From the NCBI RefSeq assembly GCF_003116015.1, contig NZ_LGQZ01000037.1, positions 1 to 61,673 on the forward strand: 61,673 nucleotides of DNA. The letters run 5' to 3'. The notes below the pieces were generated by a model. It ran no database searches. It had not been told where the DNA came from and was given only the letters and a program-made list of their open reading frames with translations. Both the position numbers and the translations under genes were made by a program. How positions within the stretch are numbered: position 1 is the stretch's first letter; each line of letters begins with the position of its first letter. Source of the DNA: Azospirillum sp. TSO22-1 (GTDB lineage: Bacteria; Pseudomonadota; Alphaproteobacteria; Azospirillales; Azospirillaceae). Shown one piece after another: positions 36,217-46,154 of this stretch.

Positions 36217-37194
36217 CTACTGGACCTCCACCTGCGCGAGGGGGGCGGGCTCCTGGCCGAAGAACGCGTGGCCGATCTCCGCGGTGATCCCGATCAGTTG
36301 GCTCTGCACCCAGTCCAGGTACTCGTGCAGGCCGTCGGCGATCACGGCTTCGATGGGGCGGCTCAACAGGGCGGCCAGCAGCTCGTCGACCTTCTCCATG
36401 GCCTCGCTGCCACGCCGCAAAGTGTAGCGCGACTTCAGCCGCGTCAACAACCCGTCGATCTGCCGCACGCACATGACGACGGAGCGCGGGAACCCCTCGT
36501 TGAACAGGATGAAGCCGGCGACCGTCGTCGGCGTCATGCCGCGCGGGTAGACGCGCCGGAAGGCGTGGTAGCCGGCGGCCGAGCGCAGCACCGTGCACCA
36601 CTGCTGCATGTCGAGCGACGAGCCGAGGTCGTCCGGCGACGGCAGCAGCGTGTGGTACTTGATATCGAGCAGACGCGTGGTCTGGTCGGCGCGCTCGATC
36701 GCCTTGCCCATCTGGTAGAAGTACCAGCCCTGGTCGCGGTAGAAGGTGCCCTCGGTGATGCCGGTGTGGGTCTGGCACGCCTCCTTGACCATGCGGCAGA
36801 CGCGGCTGAGGTGCGGCATCGCCACGTCCCTCGGCGTCAGCGCCAGCAGCTGGTTGTAGAAGACGTTGATCTGCGACCACATCTCGGTCGAGATCCAGGG
36901 GCGCAGCGTGCGGGCGTTCTCGCGCGCGGCGCGGATCGTCGAGACGATGGAGTTCGGGTTGGTCGCGTCCAGTAGATAGAACGCCACCACCGTCTCGGCG
37001 GACGCGACGGCGTGGCGCTTGAGGAACGCCTCCTCGTCGGCGTAGAGCTGCACCACCGACAGCCAGTTGGTGCCGCCGCGCTCGTCGCGCACGAAGGTCT
37101 CCTGCACATCGAGGACGCGCGCCAGGTTCTCCGCGCGTTCCATGTAGCGCGCCATCCAGAAGATGTTCTCGGCGTAGCGGGCCAGCAGGTTCAT
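36217..37194 (-). CDS. Alpha-E domain-containing protein
   Basis: The 325-residue all-helical protein starts MNLLARYAENIFWMARYMERAENLAR, the hallmark of the alpha-E family (COG2307), found almost always beside circularly permuted ATP-grasp proteins. Conserved Glu, Asn and Arg residues in ERAEN and YRD..WYF...G..IERADQTTRLLD suggest a ligand site, but no activity is proven. The start overlaps the ATP-grasp stop by four bases (ATGA). In other genomes a transglutaminase and proteasome-like peptidase follow; here bpt follows instead. Confidence 0.92.
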   Translation of the reverse strand: MNLLARYAENIFWMARYMERAENLARVLDVQETFVRDERGGTNWLSVVQLYADEEAFLKRHAVASAETVVAFYLLDATNPNSIVSTIRAARENARTLRPWISTEMWSQINVFYNQLLALTPRDVAMPHLSRVCRMVKEACQTHTGITEGTFYRDQGWYFYQMGKAIERADQTTRLLDIKYHTLLPSPDDLGSSLDMQQWCTVLRSAAGYHAFRRVYPRGMTPTTVAGFILFNEGFPRSVVMCVRQIDGLLTRLKSRYTLRRGSEAMEKVDELLAALLSRPIEAVIADGLHEYLDWVQSQLIGITAEIGHAFFGQEPAPLAQVEVQ

Positions 37195-38678
37195 GCCGCA
37201 CCCCCGTTTTCCAGGACCCACGTATCCTTCGACCCGCCGCCTTGGCTGGAATTCACGATCAGCGTTCCCTTCTGCAAGGCCACCCGCGACAGGCCGCCGG
37301 GCAGCACCCAGGTCTTCGATCCGGTCACCGCGAACGGGCGCAGGTCGACGTGGCGCGGCTCGATGCCGTCGGGCGTGACGGTCGGGCACACGGAAAGGTC
37401 GACCACCGGCTGGCTGATGTAGTTGGCCGGGTCGGCGATCAGCTTGGCGCGGCAGTCGTCCAGCTCCGCCTTGCTGGCGCGCGGGCCGATGGTGATGCCG
37501 TAGCCGCCGGCCTCGCCCACCGGCTTGACCACCAGCTTGTCCAGGTTGTCCAGCGTGTAGGTCAGCGCGTCGTGCTCGCGGCAGATGCGGGTGTCGACAT
37601 TCGGGATGAGGGCGTCCTGGTCCAGGTAGTACTTGATCATCCGCGGCACGTAGGCATAGACGGCCTTGTCGTCCGCCACGCCGGTGCCGATGGCGTTGGC
37701 CAGCGCCACGTTGCCGCGCCGGTACGCCTCCAGGATCCCCGGCACGCCCAGGAGGCTGTCCGGGTTGAAGGCGGTGGGGTCGAGGAAGTCGTCGCCGATG
37801 CGGCGGTAGATCGAGTGCACCGGGGCGAGGCCGTCGGTGGTCTTCATGTAGACGCGGTGGTTCTCCACCACCAGATCGCGCCCCTCGACCAGCGGCACAC
37901 CCATCTCGCGGGCCAGGAAGATGTGCTCGAAATAGGCGGAGTTGTAGGAACCGGGGGAGAGCAGCGCCACCTCCGGGTCGCCTTCGGCCACCGGCGCGAT
38001 CTCCGACATCGCCTCCAAGAGCTTGTGGCCGTAGTTGTCGACCGGGCGGATGCCGATGTCGCGCATCAGGTCGGGGAAGACCCGCTGCATCATGTGCCGG
38101 TTCTCGACCACGTAGGAGACGCCGGACGGCACCCGCCCGTTGTCCTCCAGCACGCGGAAGGTGCCCTCGCGGTCGCGCACGAGGTCCACGCCCATGATGT
38201 GGATGTAGGTGTCGAACGGCACGTCCAGCCCAGCCATCTGCGGCCGGAAGTTGGCGTTGCCCAGCACCAGCTCGGCCGGGATGATCCCGTCCTTGAGGAT
38301 CTTCTGGTCGTGGTAGATGTCGTGCAGGAACAGGTTCAGCGTGGCGACGCGCTGCTTGATCCCCGCCTCCAGGTGCGCCCATTCCCGGGCCGAGATCACC
38401 CGCGGGATCACGTCGAAGGGCAGGATGCGGTCCTCCGCCCCCTGCGCGGCGTAGATCAGGAAGGTGATGCCGAGGTTGTACAGCTCCTTCTCGGCGTCGG
38501 TGGCCCGGCGCCGGAGGTCCTCGAAGTCGAGCTGGTTGAGACGCTCGCGGATCAGCCGCGTGTGCCCGGCCGGCTTGTCGGCGTTGCCGAACAGCTCGTC
38601 ATAGAAGATGCCGGCGTCGTAGGACGCCAGGAGGTTCCGCGCGCCCGCCTGTGGCGCCGTCGCTCCGTTCACGCTCAC
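37191..38678 (-). CDS. Circularly permuted ATP-grasp protein
   Basis: The product has about 495 residues and belongs to COG2308, a circularly permuted ATP-grasp family predicted to ligate amino acids or peptides. Conserved blocks are YDELFG, F..E.GI.FL.YA.....R..PFDVIPRVI, GVDLVRD..G.F.VLEDN.R.PSGVSY and KPVGEAGGYG. I chose a GTG at 38678 (M/VSVNGAT) because GGAGGAG sits just upstream. GTG at 38714 would add 12 residues without a good site; GTG at 38672 is also possible. First gene of the ATP-grasp / alpha-E / bpt operon. Confidence 0.9.
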   Translation of the reverse strand: MSVNGATAPQAGARNLLASYDAGIFYDELFGNADKPAGHTRLIRERLNQLDFEDLRRRATDAEKELYNLGITFLIYAAQGAEDRILPFDVIPRVISAREWAHLEAGIKQRVATLNLFLHDIYHDQKILKDGIIPAELVLGNANFRPQMAGLDVPFDTYIHIMGVDLVRDREGTFRVLEDNGRVPSGVSYVVENRHMMQRVFPDLMRDIGIRPVDNYGHKLLEAMSEIAPVAEGDPEVALLSPGSYNSAYFEHIFLAREMGVPLVEGRDLVVENHRVYMKTTDGLAPVHSIYRRIGDDFLDPTAFNPDSLLGVPGILEAYRRGNVALANAIGTGVADDKAVYAYVPRMIKYYLDQDALIPNVDTRICREHDALTYTLDNLDKLVVKPVGEAGGYGITIGPRASKAELDDCRAKLIADPANYISQPVVDLSVCPTVTPDGIEPRHVDLRPFAVTGSKTWVLPGGLSRVALQKGTLIVNSSQGGGSKDTWVLENGGAA

Positions 38679-38877
38679 CCGCTCCTCCCGCTCGAGACGC
38701 GGTGCCAGCTGCACCGCAGGAAGTATGGAGCAATGCCCTATGCATCAACAGGGCCAATAGGGCGAACGGTTGAGTCGCCGTGGGGTTTTTCGTGGAGGGT
38801 GCGCGGTGCGCGGGCAGGTTGCCGTTTTTTTGGGCGATGCCGCCAGCCGATGGCTCATCGGGTCGGCAGGGGTTTAC

Positions 38878-38916
38878 CACAGAGACACAGAGAAATAGAA
38901 ACTCTGTGTCTCTGTG
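38878..38916. terminator. 15-bp perfect hairpin downstream of motB
   Basis: Arms CACAGAGACACAGAG (38878-38892) and CTCTGTGTCTCTGTG (38902-38916) pair perfectly around a 9-base loop, about 30 bases past the motB stop. There is no U run, so it may be a repeat element or RNA-stabilising stem rather than an intrinsic terminator. Confidence 0.55.
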
Positions 38917-38947
38917 TTTCCTCCTCCCATCGGAAGGATCAGCGGAA

Positions 38948-40060
38948 TCAGCGCCGTGCCGGAGCGGCCGGAGCCGGCGCGGGAGCCGGTGCCGCGGCCG
39001 GCTTGGCCGACTGCCCGCCGGTCGCCGGGGCCTTGGCCTGGGCGTCGCGCAGCAGCACGATGCTGATGCGACGGTTGCGCGGGCTGCCGGGCTGGTCGGG
39101 CACCAGCAGGTCGCGGTCGGCGCGGCCGACCACGTCCTGGACGCGGGTCTCCGGGATGCCGCCGGCCAGCAGGGCGCGGCGGGTGGCGTTGGCGCGCTCG
39201 GTGGACAGGTCCCAGTTGTCGCGCCCGCCGCCGGCGAAGGGCGTGGCGTCGGTGTGGCCGCTGATCGACAGCTTGTTGGGCAGCTTGGCCAGCGCCTGCG
39301 ACACCTGCATCACCAGCTGGCGCGTCTGCGGGTACATCTGCGCCGAGCCGCCGGGGAACATCGACACCCGGTCCTGGTCGACGATCTGGATGCGCAGCCC
39401 CTCCGGCGTCTGGTCGATCATCAGGTTCTGCGCCAGCGGCTGCAACTCGGGGATCGACTGGATGGCCTGGCGGATCTCGTTGGCGGTCTGCTGGAACTGC
39501 TTGCCCTCGGACTGCTGCTCCTGGAGCTTGGCGGTGGCCTCCGACACGCGGTCGGCGAAGTCGGCGAGCTTCTCGCCCGGCTTCTGGCCGGGAATGCCCA
39601 GCTGCTTGGCCAGTTGCTCCAGGCGCTGCTGGTATTCCAGGCGGTTCTCGTTGGGCTTCTGCTCGCTCTGGGCCGCACCGGAGTTGGGGCCGCCCTCGGC
39701 GCCGCTCATCGGCTCCTCGCCGCCGACGCCGGTGAGGCTGGGGGTCGACGGGATGTCCGGCGTCATGGGCGAGCTGGAGTTGATCTGCGCGCCCGGCGCC
39801 GTCACCGTCTGCCCGCCCAGCATGCCGCCGGAGCCCGAGGTCTCGCGGCTGACCGACACCGGCGCGAAGTAGTCGGCGATGCCCTTGCGCTGGTCCGAAG
39901 TGGTGACGTTGAGCAGCCACAGCAGCAGGAAGAACGCCATCATCGCGGTGACGAAGTCGGCGTAGGCCACCTTCCAGGCGCCGCCGTGGTGGCCGCCGTG
40001 GCCGCCCTTCTTCTTCTTGATGATGATCGGCTGTTCGGTGCCGGCCGGATTGGCTGCCAT
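38948..40060 (-). CDS. motB: Flagellar stator protein MotB (OmpA-like peptidoglycan-binding)
   Basis: The 370-residue product has a basic cytoplasmic N-terminus and a single membrane helix (about 33-52) with the proton-carrying Asp35 in YADFVTAMMAFFLLLWLL. A Gly/Pro/Gln-rich plug and linker follow, then an OmpA-type domain with GHTDATPF and WDLS.ERANATRR that grips peptidoglycan. With MotA it forms the proton channel that drives the flagellar motor. No motA is adjacent. The Ala/Pro-rich tail after about residue 345 is probably disordered. A consensus CtrA box lies 57-72 bases upstream of the ATG. Confidence 0.93.
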   Translation of the reverse strand: MAANPAGTEQPIIIKKKKGGHGGHHGGAWKVAYADFVTAMMAFFLLLWLLNVTTSDQRKGIADYFAPVSVSRETSGSGGMLGGQTVTAPGAQINSSSPMTPDIPSTPSLTGVGGEEPMSGAEGGPNSGAAQSEQKPNENRLEYQQRLEQLAKQLGIPGQKPGEKLADFADRVSEATAKLQEQQSEGKQFQQTANEIRQAIQSIPELQPLAQNLMIDQTPEGLRIQIVDQDRVSMFPGGSAQMYPQTRQLVMQVSQALAKLPNKLSISGHTDATPFAGGGRDNWDLSTERANATRRALLAGGIPETRVQDVVGRADRDLLVPDQPGSPRNRRISIVLLRDAQAKAPATGGQSAKPAAAPAPAPAPAAPARR

Positions 40061-40116
40061 CGTAACCCCAGGAAATCCGGGCCGGAATGCGACGCCGCCA
40101 CGGTGCGCGGTTTTCC

Positions 40117-40132
40117 TTAAGATCCGTTTAAC
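40117..40132 (-). promoter_or_regulatory. Consensus CtrA-type box upstream of motB
   Basis: TTAA (40117-40120), seven bases, then TTAAC (40128-40132) match the CtrA consensus TTAA-N7-TTAAC exactly. The site lies 57-72 bases before the motB start. In several Rhodospirillales CtrA controls motility genes, so a role in motB transcription is likely though not proven. Confidence 0.6.
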
Positions 40133-40243
40133 GGACTCTCGGGCAAATCCTGATGTTACGGTGGACAGAACCGGCTTGCGCCGGGCCGCGGGGTGGTTTA
40201 ATCCCCGCCCACCACCGCTTTACGGGTCCGAGCCAAGGCTGCC

Positions 40244-40720
40244 ATGACCATCGATCCCCGCGCCTTCCGCAACGCGCTCGGCTGCTTCGCCACCGGCATC
40301 ACCGTCGTCACCACGAGCTGCCCGGACGGCCACCCGGTGGGGGTGACGGTCAATTCCTTCTCGTCGGTGTCGCTCGACCCGCCGCTGGTGCTGTTCAGCC
40401 TGGGCCGCGCCTCGCAGGCCTACGACTTCTTCGTGGGTGGTACGGCGTTCGCGGTGAACATCCTAGCGGCCGACCAGGAGGACCTGTCCAACCGCTTCTC
40501 GCGCCGCGACCTGCAGGAGCGCTGGGACGGTGTCGGCGTCGAGCGCTGGGACACCGGCGTGCCGATCCTCACCGGCTGCCTCGCCAACATCGAGTGCGAC
40601 CGCCACGCGGTGCACGACGGCGGCGACCACGCCATCGTCGTCGGCCGCGTGCGCTGCCTGCGCGCCGTCGCCGAGGGCAAGCCGCTGCTGTACTTCCGCG
40701 GGAGCTACGCGCAGCTTTGA
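40244..40720 (+). CDS. Flavin reductase family protein
   Basis: The 158-residue product has the flavin reductase-like split-barrel domain: FR.ALG.FATGITVVTT (8-24), GVTVNSFSSVSLDPPLVLFSL, F.VNIL..DQ..LS..FS and a final HH-type strand. Members reduce FMN or FAD with NAD(P)H and feed partner monooxygenases. No monooxygenase is adjacent, so its partner is unknown. The stop is immediately followed by a long inverted repeat. Confidence 0.88.
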   Translation: MTIDPRAFRNALGCFATGITVVTTSCPDGHPVGVTVNSFSSVSLDPPLVLFSLGRASQAYDFFVGGTAFAVNILAADQEDLSNRFSRRDLQERWDGVGVERWDTGVPILTGCLANIECDRHAVHDGGDHAIVVGRVRCLRAVAEGKPLLYFRGSYAQL

Positions 40721-40853
40721 TTCCCTCTCCCGTCCCGGGAGAGGGCGGGGCCCACGCGTAAGCGTGGGAGGGTGAGGGTGCCTGCAAGGATCCTTGATTT
40801 TACCCTCACCCGGCCGCTGCGCGGCCACCCTCTCCCGGGACGGGAGAGGGAAT
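40720..40853. repeat. REPIN-like palindrome filling the gap between convergent genes
   Basis: A 26-base arm (40720-40745) is matched perfectly by its reverse complement at 40828-40853. Inside is a second perfect 10-bp pair (40770-40779 with 40802-40811) and two short hairpins (CCCACGCGTAAGCGTGGG, GGCCGCTGCGCGGCC). The arms abut the stop codons of both convergent genes exactly, so the element occupies the whole gap. It shares its CCCTCTCCC core with the repeat near 24427-24586. Confidence 0.8.
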
Positions 40854-42070
<1,217 letters not shown>

Positions 42071-42071
<1 letters not shown>

Positions 42072-44461
42072 CAACGGCCTCCGAAGCTGGGCTTGAGCGA
42101 AAGGACCTGGGCGCCGGCCTTGCGCAGCGCCTCGCGGTCGCCGGCCAGCCGCACGTTGTCCCCCTGCCGCCAGCGCCCGACGAAATCGCCCCAGTGCGCC
42201 GACAGCGGGTTGCCCGACTGCCCGGTGGCGATGACGTAGCGCGAGTTGCCGAGGTCGGACAAGTCATAGACCGCCCGGAATCCGGCCCCGTGCACGTGCG
42301 CGTAAGGTGCCGCCGGGTCGGAGAAGCGCGTGGTGCCGCGGTTGACGGTGAAGCTGTCGCCGTCCGTCTCCACCGCCAGGGTGAACCAGCCCCCGACCAG
42401 CGGCAGCCGGCTGAGCAGCGGGTGCGGCAGCGGCGCCACGTGCTCCGCCCCCCAGCGCCACGCGGCCATGGCCGGCCCGTGCTTGCGCGCCAGCTCGTCG
42501 AGCGCGGCGTCCAGCGACGCCGCCAGCACCTCGGCGCAGGTCTCCGTCCGGTCGGCGGTGCGGACGTCGTCGCACCACGCCGGGCGGTCGGCCAGCGCCA
42601 GCTTCACCGTGCGCGTCTGCTGCCAGAAATACTCGCCGTACAGCGGCCCCAGCTCGTCGCCGAGCAGCGCGCGGTTCAACGCGCGGAACCACGCCTCGAA
42701 GATCAGCGGCTCCGGCCGGGCGCGGTCCATGCGGCCGTCCCACGCCTTGAGCAGGGCCACCGCCTCCGCCGCCCGCCCCGCGGCCGGCGCCGCGGTCATC
42801 AGCGGCAGCAGCTCCCGGGCGGCCAGCGAGGTGACGTCGAGCTGCTGCGCCGCCACGTCGTCCACGGTGAAGGCGCCGCCGGCCAGCATCTGCTGGATGC
42901 GGGCGGCGCGCAGCGGCTCCGGCCAGTTGGCCGCCAGCAGGTACGGGTAGCCCGCCCCGACCACCGCGTTGTTGGCGTTGACGATCTGGCCGGAGGGCGG
43001 GTTGACCGACTGCGGCAGCGCCTCGAAGGGGATGAAGCCGGTCCAGTCGTAGTCGCCGTCCCAGCCCGGCACCGGCAGCGTGCCGTCGCCCCTGCGCCGC
43101 ACCGGGGCGAGGCCCGGTACGATGAACCCCACCGTGCCAGCGGTGTCGGCGTAGACCACGTTCTGCTGCGGCGTCACGTGCTTGGCCAGCGCCGCACGCA
43201 CCTCGGCGGCGGTGCGGGCGTGGTTGAGTCGGTAGAGCGCCTCGGCGGTGGTGTCCGGCTCGCGCAGGCCGGCCCAGGCGAGCGCCAGCACGTGCCCGGC
43301 TGGCGCGCCGTCCATGCCCTCCAGCCCGCTCAGCACCGGGCCGTGGCGCGTCTCGCGCACCGTCAGCTCCTCGTCCGGCTGGCCGGCGACCTTGATGATC
43401 TCGGTGCGGGTGGCGAAGGGCTCGCTGCCCTTCGGCGTCAGGTAGCGGCCGGGGTCCTGCGGGTCGACGCGCTCGACGAACAGGTCCTGCACGTCGCTGT
43501 GCGTGTTGGTGAAGCCCCAGGCGACGGCGCCGTTCTGCCCCAGCGCGTGCATCGGCATGCCCGGCGCGGTGGCGCCGGTGATCGTGAAATTCGGCGTGAC
43601 GATGCGCGCCAAGTACCACAGCACCGGCGCGTCCAACCCCAGGTGCGGGTCGTTGGCGAGGATCGGCTTGCCCGTCGCGGTGCGGCTGCCGGCCAGCACC
43701 CACTCGTTGGAGGCGAGGTCGAAGCCGAGCGGCGGCGGCAGCGCGGCTTCCGCCTTGTCGAAGCGCATCCCCCGGAGATCCGCCGCCAGCGTCACCGGCG
43801 AACCGGGCGGGTCGCCGGGGTAGAGGTCGCGGATCTGCTGCGGGGTCAGCGCCTGCGCCAGCCGGGCACGGGTCAGTTCCTCGCGGTAGTTGCCGGCGAG
43901 TTGCAGCGCCATCAGCTTGCCCCACACCAGGCTGTCGGCGGGCTTCCACGGCTCCGGCTCCAGGCGGGTCAGCTGGAACTCGATGGGCAGCGCCTCCTTG
44001 CGGGCGGCGATGTAGGCGTTGACCCCCTTGGCGTAGGCGTCGAGCGCCCGCTTGGCGTCCGGCGACAGCAGCGCGACGCTCTCCTGGGCGCGGCGGTAGA
44101 AGCCCAGCGTGCGCGTCAACCGGTCGAGCCGCAGCGTGAAGTCGCCGAACCGCGTGCCGAACAGCTCGGCCAGCCGGCCGCTGCCCAGGCGCCGCATGCC
44201 CTCCATCTGCCACAGCCGGTCCTGCGCGTGCACGAAGCCCAGGGCGTAGTAGGCGTCCGCCTCGGTCTCGGCGAAGATGTGCGGCACGGCGTCGGCGTCG
44301 CGCAGCACCTCCACCGGCCGGTCCAGACCGGGCAGCGAGAGGGAGCCGGCGTGCTGCGGCTGTTCGCCGCGCAGCCACAGGAACAGCCCGCCGCCGACCA
44401 GCGCCGGCAGCACGACGACGGCCAGCACGACCGCCGCGATGATCTTCAGGAAACGCCGCAT
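42071..44461 (-). CDS. Penicillin acylase family Ntn-hydrolase
   Basis: The 796-residue product has an N-terminal membrane/signal segment (about 4-30), so it is periplasmic or membrane-anchored. The mature chains come from self-cleavage before Ser251 in LASNEWVLAG, the Ntn nucleophile, and a conserved HS.VQDLF strand follows. The family includes penicillin G acylase, aculeacin and acyl-homoserine-lactone acylases; this sequence does not decide the substrate. The ATG at 44461 gives the signal segment right at the N-terminus. It is upstream of and coupled to the threonine dehydratase gene. Confidence 0.9.
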
Positions 44462-44616
44462 TCCGGAAACCCGTCCGCCATTCCAGCCTCCAACATAGTG
44501 CAGGCGGGCGGGCGAGACAGCATCGCGTGCGGGCTGGCGTGACACATCCTCCATACGCACTATGGCGACAGCGGCGCGCAGACCCGATATGGTCGTGCGA
44601 GCCAGGAGGGATGCCA

Positions 44617-44928
44617 ATGCCGAACTACGATGAAAAAGCCTACCGGATGACCCGCAGCAAGGACGGCCCGACCCTTGCGGAGCAGAAAAGCCAGCTGGCG
44701 CGGCTCAAGCAGGATCTGGAGCAGTTCACCAGCCGGCAGGCCGGCGGGGCGATCCTGGGATCGCTGAAGGAGCGTATCCGCGACCTGGAGGGCTCCATCG
44801 CCCGCATCGAGAACGCCCGCGCGCTGGACCGCGAAGCGCGCCGGAACGGCGATGAAGGTGGGCCGGGCAATACGGTTCGCGCCACCTCCAGCCGATTCCC
44901 GCCGCGCGGCACGCCGGGGCGGGGCTGA
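44617..44928 (+). CDS. Small coiled-coil protein of unknown function
   Basis: The 103-residue product is rich in charged residues, with a helical heptad-like stretch at about 20-72 (LAEQKSQLARLKQDLEQF, then LKERIRDLEGSIARIENARALDREAR), so probably a coiled coil. The ATG at 44617 has AGGAGG seven bases before it; another ATG at 44611 is too close to that site. It is divergent from the acylase gene and followed by a hairpin. No family recognised. Confidence 0.65.
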   Translation: MPNYDEKAYRMTRSKDGPTLAEQKSQLARLKQDLEQFTSRQAGGAILGSLKERIRDLEGSIARIENARALDREARRNGDEGGPGNTVRATSSRFPPRGTPGRG

Positions 44929-44939
44929 GGCGAGGTTTC

Positions 44940-44970
44940 GTCACCCCGCCCGGCCTGCGGACGGGGTGAC
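44940..44970. terminator. Hairpin between convergent small genes
   Basis: Perfect 9-bp arms GTCACCCCG (44940-44948) and CGGGGTGAC (44962-44970) with a 13-base loop lie between the convergent coiled-coil gene and the DUF465 gene. No U run, so terminator function is inferred from position. Confidence 0.5.
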
Positions 44971-44996
44971 GCGCGGCACGATAGGTCGGCCGAGGC

Positions 44997-45170
44997 TCAG
45001 TGGATGCTGAGCCGGTCGATCCGTTCCTTGACGTACAGCTTTTCGAGTTTCAGGCGCTTGAGGGCCAGGTCGTCCGGTCTTGCGCGGCCATACTCCGCCC
45101 GAAGCTGGGCTTCGAGCTCGGCATGGCGATGGCGAAGTGCCTCGACGGCATCCGTTTCAACGATCTCCAT
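44997..45170 (-). CDS. DUF465 family protein (YdcH-like)
   Basis: The 57-residue product is fully helical: ALRHRHAELEAQLRAE then ALKRLKLEKLYVKERIDRL. This two-helix hairpin with LK..KL..KD/ERI is the DUF465/YdcH signature, small proteins of unknown role common in proteobacteria. The ATG at 45170 fits the family length; the longer frame to 45236 would cover a strong palindrome that is more likely non-coding. Confidence 0.8.
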   Translation of the reverse strand: MEIVETDAVEALRHRHAELEAQLRAEYGRARPDDLALKRLKLEKLYVKERIDRLSIH

Positions 45171-45183
45171 GGCAGCACCTATG

Positions 45184-45228
45184 ATCTGTGTCCTCCCGAC
45201 CCGGGACCCGGGTCGTCTGGATACAGAT
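45184..45228. repeat. Large imperfect palindrome centred on GACCCGGG-A-CCCGGGTC
   Basis: The core 45198-45214 is a perfect 8-bp dyad with one central base. Outward the arms keep pairing (ATCTGTGTCC at 45184 against GGATACAGAT at 45219) with four mismatches in 22 positions. It lies between the phnA-like and DUF465 genes, both on the minus strand, and could be an operator, an RNA hairpin or a recombination target. Confidence 0.6.
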
Positions 45229-45287
45229 ATGGGCATGGGGCGCCGATGCCACTGCGCGAAAGCGGTGCCCTCCCCCTTCGGCGCGCG

Positions 45288-45644
45288 TCAGGCCTTCTTC
45301 ACGAACTCCGACTTCAGGTTCATCGCGCCGATGCCGTCGATCTTGCACGCGATGTTGTGCCCGTCGGCGCCGTCCACGAGGCGGATGCCCTTCACCTTGG
45401 TGCCGCCCTTGACCACCAGCGACGAGCCCTTGACCTTCAGGTCCTTGATCACGGTCACGCTGTCCCCGTCGGCGAGCACGTTGCCGTTGGCGTCGCGCAC
45501 GCTCTGCTCCTGCGAGGCGTCGGCCGCAGCGGCGCCGGCGGTCTCCGGGTTCCACTCATGCCCACATTCCGGGCAGATCCACAGGCTGCCGTCGTGATAG
45601 GCGTGTTCGGAGCTGCACTCGGGGCACGTCACGTCGCTGTCCAT
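45288..45644 (-). CDS. PhnA/YjdM family zinc-ribbon protein
   Basis: The 118-residue product has an N-terminal zinc ribbon (Cys7, Cys10, Cys24, Cys27), a short acidic linker, and the C-terminal PhnA-type domain (V.DANGN.L.DGDSV...[16 protein letters not shown]). Called alkylphosphonate utilisation protein in databases, but no direct role in phosphonate breakdown is shown for this group, so the function is open. Stand-alone gene. Confidence 0.9.
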   Translation of the reverse strand: MDSDVTCPECSSEHAYHDGSLWICPECGHEWNPETAGAAAADASQEQSVRDANGNVLADGDSVTVIKDLKVKGSSLVVKGGTKVKGIRLVDGADGHNIACKIDGIGAMNLKSEFVKKA

Positions 45645-45706
45645 CGTCGTCCTCGCTGGTTGGAGGGCGCACCCTAGTGCACCGGCGGGCCGAGCGGAAC
45701 CAAAAC

Positions 45707-45925
45707 TCAGCCGCCCATCCGGCCCATGGCGGTGAAGATGGTGATGTCCGAGCGATGGATGCCGACGTCCCGGAGCTGGCGATCGTCCATCGCCTTCAAC
45801 TCGCGGCGTGCGCGCATGGTGGCGAAGAAGGCGCGGAACCTGCCGGTCAGCAGCAACAGGGCGGTCGGCTGCGCAGGGGTGCGGTCGTCAGCGCCGGCGA
45901 CGGGCTGAAGGGTGATGAAGCTCAC
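45707..45925 (-). CDS. DUF1127 domain-containing protein
   Basis: The 72-residue product carries the arginine-rich DUF1127 motif at the C-terminus ([23 protein letters not shown]). Members of this group affect phosphate, carbon or RNA metabolism in other alphaproteobacteria, possibly by binding RNA or protein. It is the last host gene before the integrated element. Confidence 0.85.
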   Translation of the reverse strand: MSFITLQPVAGADDRTPAQPTALLLLTGRFRAFFATMRARRELKAMDDRQLRDVGIHRSDITIFTAMGRMGG

Positions 45926-46016
45926 GGTGGAACGTCCAGATGTGCAAACGGGGAATGCCGGGACCTTGATCCTTTTTTCCTACCGACACAATGGACATAC
46001 GGCTGCGGGAATGGAA

Positions 46017-46047
46017 GGTCAGGCACGCGCTGGAGGCGTGCCTGACC
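46017..46047. terminator. 12-bp perfect hairpin between DUF1127 gene and integrase
   Basis: Arms GGTCAGGCACGC (46017-46028) and GCGTGCCTGACC (46036-46047) pair perfectly around a 7-base loop. A second stem CCATCATC / GATGATGG follows at 46058-46080. They lie past the integrase stop and near the presumed left attachment region; terminator for the integrase gene is the simplest reading. Confidence 0.5.
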
Positions 46048-46123
46048 CATGTTTACCCCATCATCCCATGTTGATGATGGATTGGCTCGAAAAAGCTAAA
46101 CAAATCAATTAACTTAGCAGTTC

Positions 46124-46143
46124 GTGTTGCATTGGTGTTGCAT
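46124..46143. repeat. Tandem GTGTTGCAT repeat next to the integrase gene
   Basis: Two direct copies of GTGTTGCAT at 46124-46132 and 46135-46143 (11-bp period, one helical turn) lie just beyond the integrase stop in AT-rich DNA. Spacing and place would suit integrase arm-type sites near attL. I could not find a matching core repeat at the right end, so this is only a candidate. Confidence 0.35.
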
Positions 46144-46154
46144 GCGGGGGGCTT

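Noticed and set aside
45926..46154. tRNA or tmRNA gene as integration target
   Set aside because: No cloverleaf, T-loop GTTCRA or CCA-end pattern could be found near the integrase.
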